From: Caballeronia peredens
GTDB lineage: Bacteria; Pseudomonadota; Gammaproteobacteria; Burkholderiales; Burkholderiaceae
Direction: 5' to 3'
Assembly: GCA_001544595.2 (NCBI GenBank)
Contig: FCOH02000004.1
Coordinates: forward strand, 186,001-250,000
DNA length: 64,000 bases
The position numbers and the translations under genes are program-made. How positions within the stretch are numbered: position 1 is the first letter of the stretch; each line of letters begins with the position of its first letter. Positions 1 through 7,937 of the stretch are shown piece by piece. The notes under the pieces were generated by a model. The model ran no database searches. It saw nothing but the letters and a program-made list of their open reading frames with translations, and was not told the origin of the DNA.

Positions 1-1285
1 CCGCCGCGACGCGTGCAGCGACCACGGCACTCGACTCGCCGCGCCGGGCGCCGCGTGCCGACAATTCCGCCGGCGTGAGCGCCGGCAGTTCGATCTGAAT
101 GTCGATGCGGTCCATCAACGGCCCGGACAACTTGCGCAGATAACGCGCGGCGATATCGGGCGAACAGCGGCAACGCGCGCTCGGATCGCCGCGCCAACCG
201 CACGGGCACGGATTCATCGCTGCGATCAGCTGACAGGCGGCCGGAAATTCCGCCTGCTGCGCGGCCCGCGAAATCGTGATGTGCCCGACTTCGAGCGGCT
301 CACGCAGCGTTTCGAGCACCTTGCGGTCGAATTCGGGGAGTTCGTCGAGGAACAGCACGCCGTGGTGCGCGAGCGTGATCTCGCCGGGTTGCGGCGGATT
401 GCGTCCGCCCACGAGCGCGGCAGAACTCGACGAGTGATGCGGCGCGCGAAACGGCCGCCTGCGCCATTGTTCCGGCGCGAAGCCGAGCGAACTCGCGGAA
501 AGAATCGCGGCGGACGTGAGGGCTTCGTCGTCGCTCATCGGCGGGAGGAGGCTCGGCAGCCGCGCCGCGAGCATCGACTTGCCGGCGCCGGGAGGCCCGA
601 CCATCAACAGATGATGTCCGCCCGCCGCCGCGACTTCGAGCGCGCGCCGCGCGGCGGGATGACCGATCACGTCGGCGAGGTCCGGCGAAGGCGCGGCGGT
701 CTGGGGGAGCGCTGGAGCTTGCACCGGTCGCAGGCGTGCGTCGGGCACGCTGTTCAGATGGGCGCAGAGCGTCGGCAGATCGGCCGCGCCGAATACGTCG
801 ATGCCCGGCACCAGCGCGGCCTCCGCCGCACTCGAGAGCGGCAGGTAGATTTCCGGCGCGCGCTCGCCGCGTTCGGGCGCCGCTGCGTGGTGGCGCGCCG
901 CGCCGCAGACCATCGCGAAGGCGCCGCGCATCGGACGCAGCGCGCCGGTGAGCGAAAGCTCGCCCGCGAATTCGCGATTCGCCAGCGCTTCGGCCGGGAT
1001 TTGCCCGCTCGCGGCGAGAATGCCGAGCGCGATCGGCAGATCGAAACGGCCCGATTCCTTCGGCAAGTCGGCGGGCGCGAGATTGACGGTGATTCTGCGC
1101 ACGGGGAAGTCGAAGCCGCAGTTCTGCAGCGCGGCGCGCACGCGCTCGCGGCTTTCGCGGACTTCGAGATCGGGCAGGCCGACGATGGAAAACGACGGCA
1201 GCCCGTTGGCGAGATGAACTTCGACGACGACTTCGGGCGCGCGCCCAGGAGCGGGCGCGCGGCTGCGTACCACGGCAAGCGACAT
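1..1285 (-). CDS. comM: ComM/YifB family Mg-chelatase-like AAA+ ATPase (3' end cut by window)
   Basis: The frame opens at an ATG (1285) with MSLAVVRSRA and stays open to base 1, so the C-terminus lies outside the window. An N-terminal ChlI-like fold covers about residues 20-140. A Walker A motif GPPGAGKS lies at about 230-237, followed by a Walker B stretch GVLFLDELPEF. This order is that of the ComM family, a hexameric helicase that promotes branch migration during integration of transformed DNA. About 428 of the family's usual roughly 510 residues are present. It lies next to ubiK on the same strand, with about 93 bp between them. The family call is secure; the competence role is by homology. 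Confidence 0.93.
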   Translation of the reverse strand, partial: MSLAVVRSRAPAPGRAPEVVVEVHLANGLPSFSIVGLPDLEVRESRERVRAALQNCGFDFPVRRITVNLAPADLPKESGRFDLPIALGILAASGQIPAEALANREFAGELSLTGALRPMRGAFAMVCGAARHHAAAPERGERAPEIYLPLSSAAEAALVPGIDVFGAADLPTLCAHLNSVPDARLRPVQAPALPQTAAPSPDLADVIGHPAARRALEVAAAGGHHLLMVGPPGAGKSMLAARLPSLLPPMSDDEALTSAAILSASSLGFAPEQWRRRPFRAPHHSSSSAALVGGRNPPQPGEITLAHHGVLFLDELPEFDRKVLETLREPLEVGHITISRAAQQAEFPAACQLIAAMNPCPCGWRGDPSARCRCSPDIAARYLRKLSGPLMDRIDIQIELPALTPAELSARGARRGESSAVVAARVAA

Positions 1286-1378
1286 GATTTCACCTGAAAC
1301 GGCGCGATAACTGCGCCGGCAATAAAACTAGGAACTCACGGCCGCTAGCCGAGGTAAGCGAAAGAGCGGTTCGGAACC

Positions 1379-1642
1379 TTAGTCCTGTGCGGAGGAGCCC
1401 CCGCTCGCGAGACGCTGCTCCAGTTGCGCGACGCGCTTTTCGAGCTCTTCGAGGCGTGCGCGCGTGCGTACGAGCACCTGCGTCTGCGTGTCGAATTCTT
1501 CGCGCGTGACGAGATCCAGCTTCGAGAAGCCTTGCGACAACATGGCCTTCATGTTCCGTTCGACGTCTTTGGCGGGCGAATTCTTGAACAGATCGCTCAT
1601 TTTCTGCTGCAGATCGTTGAAAACGTCGTTGGGCTGCTTCAT
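1379..1642 (-). CDS. ubiK: UbiK/YqiC (BMFP-domain) ubiquinone biosynthesis accessory factor
   Basis: An 87-residue protein beginning MKQPNDVFND. It is almost entirely helical, and its C-terminal part (about 55-80) has a heptad-like pattern (RARLEELEKRVAQLEQRL) typical of the trimerising coiled coil of BMFP proteins. UbiK is an accessory factor for aerobic ubiquinone synthesis that interacts with UbiJ and membranes. The start was chosen from the ATG at 1642, preceded on the minus strand by a GGGAG ribosome site; longer in-frame extensions run through the intergenic region and are unlikely. Its upstream DNA holds an NtrC-like palindrome only 14 bp away. Confidence 0.9.
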   Translation of the reverse strand: MKQPNDVFNDLQQKMSDLFKNSPAKDVERNMKAMLSQGFSKLDLVTREEFDTQTQVLVRTRARLEELEKRVAQLEQRLASGGSSAQD

Positions 1643-1656
1643 CGTTTTTTCTCCCT

Positions 1657-1673
1657 TGCACAAAATTAGTGCA
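1657..1673. promoter_or_regulatory. NtrC-like binding palindrome
   Basis: The sequence reads TGCAC-N7-GTGCA, a perfect 5-bp inverted repeat with the spacing of the enteric NtrC site (TGCACC-N5-GGTGCA); 10 of the 12 arm bases match. It lies about 290 bp upstream of the sigma-54 promoter of glnK-amtB, far but within enhancer range, and 14 bp upstream of the ubiK start. A TTGGTGC half-site lies at 1716-1722. Function is inferred from sequence and context. Confidence 0.55.
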
Positions 1674-1697
1674 TTCGTTGTTAGGTCAGTGCCCCGA

Positions 1698-1717
1698 AAT
1701 ATCGAATGTTCGATATT
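1698..1717. promoter_or_regulatory. Perfect 20-bp palindrome in the ubiK-glnK intergenic region
   Basis: Two perfect 9-bp arms, AATATCGAA and TTCGATATT, flank a 2-bp centre. It is far more AT-rich than its surroundings and lies 56 bp upstream of the ubiK start and about 230 bp upstream of the glnK sigma-54 promoter. The symmetry fits an operator for a dimeric helix-turn-helix repressor. I do not recognise the regulator. Confidence 0.5.
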
Positions 1718-1946
1718 GGTGCGCGTCGCCGACTTGCCGGCGCGCCTCGGAGCACCTTCGAGGCGCCGCGATTTTAGCGCCGCCGCGCCCTCGCGTTTTC
1801 CGCCCTTGCCCCTTTTTGCGGGACCTTGCGAGCACTCTAGCAACGAACCCACCCCGGCGCCAGCAGGCGCGGCGCGCGTTAGCCGTTCGGCAGACCCCGC
1901 GCGCGGGAGTTTCCCGAAATCGCGCGAACCCGCATGAATACTCGCA

Positions 1947-1962
1947 TGGCATACGAGTTGCA
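1947..1962 (+). promoter_or_regulatory. Sigma-54 (RpoN) promoter of glnK-amtB
   Basis: The sequence TGGCATACGAGTTGCA matches the -24/-12 consensus TGGCAC-N5-TTGCA, with the invariant GG (1948-1949) and GC (1960-1961) exactly 10 bp apart. Transcription should start near 1974, giving a leader of about 113 nt before glnK. Placement upstream of a PII-ammonium transporter pair, with an NtrC-like site further upstream, is what nitrogen control predicts. Confidence 0.8.
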
Positions 1963-2026
1963 TAAGAGGCGCGGACCTTTTCTGCACGCTTCTCTGAGCG
2001 GCCCGGCAGGGCGGACGTGGCGGTAG

Positions 2027-2425
<399 letters not shown>

Positions 2426-2469
2426 AAAAGAAACTTGCGAAGTATTTGGCGATAAGAGGAACCAGAAGA

Positions 2470-3954
2470 ATGCGCAACTTTTTGATGTCATTGATGGTGG
2501 CCGCCGCGCTGACAGGCGCGAATGTCGGCACAGCCCTCGCTCAGGACGCGTCCGCTCCGGCCGCAGCCTCCGCACCGGCGCCCGATGCCGCAGCTTCCAC
2601 ATCGGCAAGCGCACCGGCCAGCGCCAACACGGCGATGGCGTCTTCCGCGGATGCCGCGTCGGCGGCGGCCGCAGCTTCGGGCGCGTCGGACGCCGCCCCT
2701 GCCGCGCCGACCGAGCCGTTCATGGTCGATTCGTCGAAGATCAGCTCCGGCGACACCGCCTGGATGCTCACCTCCGTCGCCCTCGTGCTGTTCATGACGA
2801 TTCCCGGCCTCGCGCTCTTCTACGCGGGCATGGTCCGCAAGAAGAACGTGCTCGCGACCGCGATGCAGAGCTTCGCGATCTGCTGTCTGATCACGATCCT
2901 CTGGACGGTGGTCGGCTACAGCATCGCGTTCACGCCGGGCGGCTCGTTCATCGGCGGCTTCTCGCGCGTGTTCCTGCACGGCATGGCCTACATCAAGGGC
3001 GACAAGGCGACGACGCTCTCCGTGAGCCATCTCGCCTCGACGATTCCGGAGTCGGTCTACTTCGCGTTCCAGCTGACGTTCGCGATCATCACCCCGGCGC
3101 TCATCACCGGCGCGTTCGCCGATCGCATGAAGTTTTCCGCGATGCTCGTGTTCATGACGCTGTGGTCGCTGCTGGTCTACTCGCCGGTCGCGCACATGGT
3201 CTGGGAACCGACCGGCTGGCTCGCGACGGCCGGCGTGCTCGACTTCGCAGGCGGCACAGTGGTTCACATCAACGCCGGTATCGCGGGCCTGATGTGCTGT
3301 CTGGTGCTCGGCAAGCGCGTCGGCTACGGCCGCGAAGTGATGGCGCCGCACAACCTCGTGCTCTCGCTGATCGGCGCATCGATGCTGTGGGTGGGCTGGT
3401 TCGGCTTCAACGCGGGTTCGGCGGTCGCGGCTGACGGCCGTGCCGGCTTCGCGATGCTGACGACGCAGATCGCCACCGCGTTCGCCGCATTCGGCTGGAT
3501 GTTCGCGGAGTGGATCACGAAGGGCAAGCCGTCGGTGCTCGGCATCATCTCGGGCGCGGTCGCGGGTCTCGTGGCGGTGACGCCGGCATCGGGCTTCGTC
3601 GGCGTGACGGGCGCTATCGTGATCGGCATCGTTGCGGGCGTGGTCTGCTTCTGGTCGGCCACCTGGCTCAAGCACAAGTTCAACTACGACGACTCGCTCG
3701 ACGCGTTCGGCGTGCACGGCGTGGGCGGGATCATCGGCGCGCTGCTGACGGGCGTGTTCGCGGTCAAGGACATCGGCGGCTTCGACGGCAGCGTGCTCGT
3801 GCAGGCGAAGGGCGTACTCGTCACGCTGGTCTACAGCGGCGTCGTGAGCTTCGTGCTGCTCAAGGTCATCGACATGACCATGGGTCTGCGCGTCACGGAA
3901 GAACAGGAACGCGAAGGTCTCGACGTCACGCTGCACGGCGAGCACGTCGAATAA
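2470..3954 (+). CDS. amtB: Ammonium transporter AmtB
   Basis: A 494-residue protein. The N-terminus (1-25) is a signal peptide ending ALAQD. Residues 26-82 form an Ala/Ser/Pro-rich linker, then the AMT domain with about 11 membrane helices runs to about 475. The twin pore histidines are visible as His266 (VVHINAG) and His416 (FGVHGVGG). The C-terminal tail after 470 is the part that docks GlnK in the family. The ATG at 2470 follows a purine-rich AGAAGA. The long low-complexity exported linker before the first helix is absent from E. coli AmtB and may have a separate role or be neutral. It is cotranscribed with glnK and followed by a strong terminator. Confidence 0.95.
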   Translation: MRNFLMSLMVAAALTGANVGTALAQDASAPAAASAPAPDAAASTSASAPASANTAMASSADAASAAAAASGASDAAPAAPTEPFMVDSSKISSGDTAWMLTSVALVLFMTIPGLALFYAGMVRKKNVLATAMQSFAICCLITILWTVVGYSIAFTPGGSFIGGFSRVFLHGMAYIKGDKATTLSVSHLASTIPESVYFAFQLTFAIITPALITGAFADRMKFSAMLVFMTLWSLLVYSPVAHMVWEPTGWLATAGVLDFAGGTVVHINAGIAGLMCCLVLGKRVGYGREVMAPHNLVLSLIGASMLWVGWFGFNAGSAVAADGRAGFAMLTTQIATAFAAFGWMFAEWITKGKPSVLGIISGAVAGLVAVTPASGFVGVTGAIVIGIVAGVVCFWSATWLKHKFNYDDSLDAFGVHGVGGIIGALLTGVFAVKDIGGFDGSVLVQAKGVLVTLVYSGVVSFVLLKVIDMTMGLRVTEEQEREGLDVTLHGEHVE

Positions 3955-4294
3955 GGATTGCGCCGCGACCGGGCGCCGCGAGAGGGCGTCCCGGTCCCGG
4001 TGTCGAGAACGAGCGCAGCGACTTTGCCCGCCTTCATGGCGGGCATTTTTTTGGGCGACGCGGCTTTCGTCGTGTTTTCGTCCAGCGCGCGGCAGCGAGG
4101 CACGCGGAACCTATCGCACCGATAGGCGGAATTGCGCAAGACGGCCGTGCGGCAAGGCTCGGGAAACCTTGGGAATTGACGGTTCATCCCCAGTTAGGCA
4201 GGGCAATTGCTCTACAATCTTTTCCTCCCTTGTCGGCCGGAGCGGGCGCGCGAGCGCATGACACCGGTCCCATGCAAAGCACCGCGAGAAATCA
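3955..4294. other. amtB-gshA intergenic region
   Basis: 340 bp without a gene. It holds a GC-rich hairpin at 3967-3996 (GACCGGG and CCCGGTC arms with further inner pairing), the amtB terminator at 4026-4052, and a TACAAT -10-like hexamer at 4213-4218 that may belong to a gshA promoter; I see no convincing -35 partner for it. Confidence 0.5.
4026..4052 (+). terminator. Rho-independent terminator of glnK-amtB
   Basis: A perfect 7-bp stem GCCCGCC/GGCGGGC with a 5-nt loop is followed by A and seven T residues. It lies 71 bp after the amtB stop. Confidence 0.85.
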
Positions 4295-5584
4295 ATGGTT
4301 CCGCACCTTGTTACGGCGTTAAGTGGCCCGCTGCTCGATCTCGAGCGGAAAATTCTCGAGGCCATGCCCGCGATCGAGCGCTGGTTCCGTCTCGAATGGC
4401 AGGAGCACACGCCGCCGTTCTACTGTTCCGTCGATCTGCGCAACGCGGGGTTCAAGCTCGCGCCCGTCGACATCAATCTCTTTCCGGGCGGCTTCAACAA
4501 TCTGCCGCAGGAAGTGCTGCCGCTCGCGGTGCAGGCGGCGATGGCGTCCATCGAGAAAATCTGCCCGGACGCGAAGAATCTGCTCGTCATTCCGGAGCGG
4601 CATACGCGCAACGCGTTCTATCTCGAGAACGTTGCGCGGCTCGCGCTGATCATGCGGCAGGCCGGACTCAACGTCCGCTTCGGCACGCTCGACGAAAACA
4701 TCCACGGACCCGTGACCATCGCGCTCGCGGACGGCCAGAAGATCGTGCTCGAACCGCTCGAGCGCACGCCGCGGCGTCTGGGTCTCAAGAACTTCGATCC
4801 GTGCTCGATCCTGCTCAACAACGATCTCTCCGCCGGCATTCCGCCCGTGCTCGAAAACCTGCACGAGCAGTACGTGCTGCCGCCGCTGCACGCGGGCTGG
4901 GCGGTGCGCCGCAAGTCGACGCATTTCTCCTGCTATGACGACGTCGCGAAGAAGTTCGCGAAGCTCGTCGAGATCGACCCGTGGATGGTGAATCCGTATT
5001 TCGCCCACGTGGAAGGCGTCGACTACGAAGCGCGCACCGGCGAGGAAGCGCTCGCCGAGGCCATCGACGGCGTGCTCAGGAAGATCGCCAAGAAATATCG
5101 CGAGTACGGCATCAGCGAGAAGCCGTATGTCGTCATCAAGGCGGATGCCGGGACTTACGGCAAGGGTGTCATGACCGTGCACGACGCGAGCGAAGTCGCC
5201 GCGCTCACCAAGCGCGAACGCGCGAAGATGAACGACGCGAAGGAAGGTCTGCAAGTGCACGACGTGATCGTGCAGGAAGGCGTGCACACGTTCGAGCGCG
5301 TGGAGAACGCGGTCGCGGAGCCGGTGGTGTACATGATCGACCGGTATGTCGTCGGCGGCTTTTATCGCGTGCACGAAGCGCGCGAGCGCGATCAGAACTT
5401 GAACGCGCCGGGCATGCACTTCGTCCCGCTGGGCTTCGAGCACACCGCGCTTCCCGACGCGCACGCCAAACCGGGCGCCGCGCCGCCGAACCGCTTCTAC
5501 ATGTACGGCGTGGTGGCGCGGCTCGGATTGCTGGCGGCATCGGTCGAGCTCGAAAAGACCGATCCGGAAGCCATTCAGGTCTGA
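4295..5584 (+). CDS. gshA: Glutamate-cysteine ligase (proteobacterial ATP-grasp-like type)
   Basis: A 429-residue protein matching in length and sequence the glutamate-cysteine ligase class found in Burkholderia and acidithiobacilli, unrelated to E. coli GshA. It makes gamma-glutamylcysteine, the first step of glutathione synthesis. Recognisable segments are [14 protein letters not shown] near residue 60 and [15 protein letters not shown] near 280, an ATP-grasp-like nucleotide-binding stretch. It is followed 52 bp later by gshB on the same strand, so both steps of the pathway are adjacent. Family recognition is from memory of this class. Confidence 0.93.
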   Translation: MVPHLVTALSGPLLDLERKILEAMPAIERWFRLEWQEHTPPFYCSVDLRNAGFKLAPVDINLFPGGFNNLPQEVLPLAVQAAMASIEKICPDAKNLLVIPERHTRNAFYLENVARLALIMRQAGLNVRFGTLDENIHGPVTIALADGQKIVLEPLERTPRRLGLKNFDPCSILLNNDLSAGIPPVLENLHEQYVLPPLHAGWAVRRKSTHFSCYDDVAKKFAKLVEIDPWMVNPYFAHVEGVDYEARTGEEALAEAIDGVLRKIAKKYREYGISEKPYVVIKADAGTYGKGVMTVHDASEVAALTKRERAKMNDAKEGLQVHDVIVQEGVHTFERVENAVAEPVVYMIDRYVVGGFYRVHEARERDQNLNAPGMHFVPLGFEHTALPDAHAKPGAAPPNRFYMYGVVARLGLLAASVELEKTDPEAIQV

Positions 5585-5636
5585 TTCGGCGGCTTGCGGT
5601 AAGCTCGCAAGCCGCGCACCGAACAAGCGAATTCAC

Positions 5637-6593
5637 ATGAACATCCTCTTTATCGCCGACCCGCTCGATCGCTTCAAGATCTACAAGGACACGACCTACG
5701 CGATGATGGCCGAAGCCGCGCGGCGCGGCCACGTGCTCTACGCGTGCGAGCCGCAGCATCTCGCGCTCACGGGCAACAAGGTGGAAGCGGGCGTGCGGCG
5801 CATCGCGATCGTCGGCGATGAAGCGAACAGCGACCGCTGGCCGTGGTACGCGGCCGAGCAGGCGGAACACCTCCCGCTCACGCATTTCGACGCCGTGCTG
5901 ATGCGCAAGGACCCGCCGTTCGACATGGAGTACGTGAATTCCACCTGGCTACTGGAAATCGCCGAGCGCGGCGGCGCGCGCGTGTTCAACAAGCCGCAGG
6001 CCATTCGCGACCATTCCGAGAAGCTCGCCATCGCCGAGTGGCCGCAGTTCGTCACGCCGACGCTCGTCACGCGCGACGCGGCGCGTCTGCGCGCGTTCCA
6101 CGCCGAGCACGGCGACGTGATCCTGAAGCCGCTCGACGGCATGGGCGGCATGGGCGTGTTCCGCGTGAAGGCGGACGGCATGAATCTCGGTTCGATCGTC
6201 GAGATGCTGTCGGAGGACGGCGCGCGCACGGTCATGGCGCAGAAGTTCATCCCCGAAATCACGGAAGGCGACAAGCGCATTCTCGTGATCGGCGGGCAGC
6301 CGGTGCCGTACTCGCTCGCGCGTATTCCGCAGGGCAGCGAGGTGCGCGGCAATCTGGCGGCGGGCGGCCTCGGCCGCGCGCAGCCGCTGTCGGCGCGCGA
6401 TCGCGAGATTGCGGAAACGCTCGGTCCGGTGCTGCAATCGCGCGGTTTGCTGCTGGCCGGTCTCGATGCAATCGGCGATTACCTGACCGAAGTCAACGTT
6501 ACAAGCCCGACGTGCTTCCGCGAAATCATGGATCAGACGGGCTTCGACGTTGCCGGCATGTTCATCGACGCGCTGGAGCGTGCAGCCAGTTGA
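5637..6593 (+). CDS. gshB: Glutathione synthetase
   Basis: A 318-residue cytoplasmic ATP-grasp enzyme that joins gamma-glutamylcysteine to glycine. The N-terminal [20 protein letters not shown] is the substrate-binding start typical of prokaryotic GshB. The glycine-rich ATP loop [12 protein letters not shown] lies near residue 165, and the metal-binding end EVNVTSPTC near 290. Length is normal. It lies directly downstream of gshA in a likely two-gene operon. Confidence 0.97.
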   Translation: MNILFIADPLDRFKIYKDTTYAMMAEAARRGHVLYACEPQHLALTGNKVEAGVRRIAIVGDEANSDRWPWYAAEQAEHLPLTHFDAVLMRKDPPFDMEYVNSTWLLEIAERGGARVFNKPQAIRDHSEKLAIAEWPQFVTPTLVTRDAARLRAFHAEHGDVILKPLDGMGGMGVFRVKADGMNLGSIVEMLSEDGARTVMAQKFIPEITEGDKRILVIGGQPVPYSLARIPQGSEVRGNLAAGGLGRAQPLSARDREIAETLGPVLQSRGLLLAGLDAIGDYLTEVNVTSPTCFREIMDQTGFDVAGMFIDALERAAS

Positions 6594-6903
6594 GTCTGCC
6601 GGCGAACGGAGCGCGCGCGGACGCCGGCTCAAACTCAGGTCAACGGGACTGTTACAATTGATTTCCCGGCGGCTGTTTTTCAGGGCGCAATTGCGCTTGA
6701 AAGATGGCGTCTTAAAGCCGGGTTAAGAATGTAGTCGCAAGCTGCTTGCATGAATTCGAAGGCCTCAGGCTCGCGTTTTGCAAGGCGGTTGATTTCCGCT
6801 CATGGCGCGCCCACTTTAGATTCATGTTCCGCGACGCTCGCGCGCTTTCGAGCGAACTTCGACGTTTTCGTCTGATTTTAGTCGCTTAGGGCAATATCCT
6901 GAC
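6594..6903. other. gshB-PTS intergenic region
   Basis: 310 bp without a gene. It contains a perfect 12-bp palindrome GCGCAATTGCGC at 6685-6696 flanked by TTTCA and TGAAA, which could form a cruciform or operator, and a TACAAT hexamer at 6653-6658 without a clear -35. The promoter of the downstream PTS genes must lie here, but I cannot place it firmly. Confidence 0.4.
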
Positions 6904-7395
6904 ATGGCTGGCATCCTGATCATCGCGCACGCTCCTTTCGCCACCGCGCTACGTGAGTGCGTGGCGCACATCTACGGCGGCTTGCCCGCGCGCATCGGCG
7001 TCATCGACGTGACGCCCGACTGCGATCCCGTGGAGGTCCGGGCATTCGCGCGCTCGGAAATCGATCGTCTGAAGGAAGACAACGGCGCCATCGTTTTGAC
7101 TGATGTTTTCGGGGCCACGCCGGCGAACATCGCGGCGAGCCTGCACGACGCCGACGTGCGCGTGCTCGCCGGCTGCAATCTGCCGATGCTGGTGCGCGCG
7201 GTCTGTTATCGCGCGACGCCGCTCGACACGCTCACCGAGAAAATTCTCCAGGGCGGCTCGAAGGGCATTCAGGAACTGGATGAATCCACGCCGCTCAATC
7301 CGTGCGCGCTCGCGACCAAAGCCGCCGGCTCGCCCGATCCCGCCTGCTCGGCGAGCGCCGATCTCGTGAGCGCCAAGGCCGCCGCCAGCCACTGA
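6904..7395 (+). CDS. PTS system EIIA component, mannose/fructose (ManX-like) family
   Basis: A 163-residue cytoplasmic protein with the EIIA-Man fold. The phospho-acceptor is His9 in ILIIAHAPFA. The segment GAIVLTDVFGATPANIA at about 62-78 is the conserved second signature. No EIIB, EIIC or EIID genes for the mannose family accompany it. With ptsH 37 bp downstream it forms the incomplete PTS common in beta-proteobacteria, which is thought to be regulatory rather than sugar-transporting. A C-terminal Ala/Ser-rich tail follows the domain. Confidence 0.92.
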   Translation: MAGILIIAHAPFATALRECVAHIYGGLPARIGVIDVTPDCDPVEVRAFARSEIDRLKEDNGAIVLTDVFGATPANIAASLHDADVRVLAGCNLPMLVRAVCYRATPLDTLTEKILQGGSKGIQELDESTPLNPCALATKAAGSPDPACSASADLVSAKAAASH

Positions 7396-7432
7396 CGCCG
7401 CTCATTTCATTCATCTCGCGCTTCGGAGCATC

Positions 7433-7702
7433 ATGCTGCAACAAGAAACAACAATCGTGAACAAGCTGGGGCTCCACGCACGCGCTTCGGCCAAGCTCAC
7501 GCAACTGGCGGGTAATTTTCAATGCGAAATCTGGATGAGCCGCAATGGCCGCCGGATCAACGCGAAGAGCATCATGGGCGTGATGATGCTGGCGGCGGGC
7601 ATCGGCAGCACGGTGACGATCGAAACCGAAGGCGCCGACGAAGCCGAAGCCATGCAGGCGATCCTCGCGCTCATCGCCGACAAATTCGGCGAAGGCCAGT
7701 AA
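7433..7702 (+). CDS. ptsH: Phosphocarrier protein HPr
   Basis: An 89-residue HPr of normal size. His15 (LGLHARASA) accepts phosphate from EI. Ser46 sits in NAKSIMGVM, the site phosphorylated by HPr kinase; hprK is present at 61249-62217, so both regulatory forms are possible. It is flanked by the EIIA-Man gene and by ptsI, but a terminator separates it from ptsI. Confidence 0.97.
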   Translation: MLQQETTIVNKLGLHARASAKLTQLAGNFQCEIWMSRNGRRINAKSIMGVMMLAAGIGSTVTIETEGADEAEAMQAILALIADKFGEGQ

Positions 7703-7734
7703 GCGCCGACTTCATCAATCGCAGAGATGCACCG

Positions 7735-7762
7735 AAAAGCCGCGCACCGACGCGGCTTTTTT
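7735..7762 (+). terminator. Rho-independent terminator between ptsH and ptsI
   Basis: A 10-bp perfect stem (AAAAGCCGCG and CGCGGCTTTT) with a 6-nt loop runs directly into further T residues. It starts 33 bp after the ptsH stop and should end or reduce transcription before ptsI. Confidence 0.8.
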
Positions 7763-7864
7763 GTATCCGCCGTGCGCGCAGGCCGGTTGCACAAGCCGAT
7801 TGCGAGCAAGCGTCCCGGCCTTGCTGCGTCAGGGTGTTCCGGGACTTGAGGGCGCATTCGAATC

Positions 7865-7870
7865 TATAAT
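7865..7870 (+). promoter_or_regulatory. Candidate -10 box for ptsI
   Basis: A perfect TATAAT lies 68 bp before the ptsI GTG and downstream of the ptsH terminator. No good -35 is seen at 16-18 bp spacing. Its position supports separate transcription of ptsI; the assignment is tentative. Confidence 0.4.
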
Positions 7871-7937
7871 TGCCGAGCGGCTTGCGCCTGCCGCGGGGAC
7901 CGAGAGTCCGCGGACATCACAACTAGAGGAGGTGCGC

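Noticed and set aside
2488-3945. A 485-codon open frame antisense to amtB
   Set aside because: Same codon-mirror effect; no start signal or domain.
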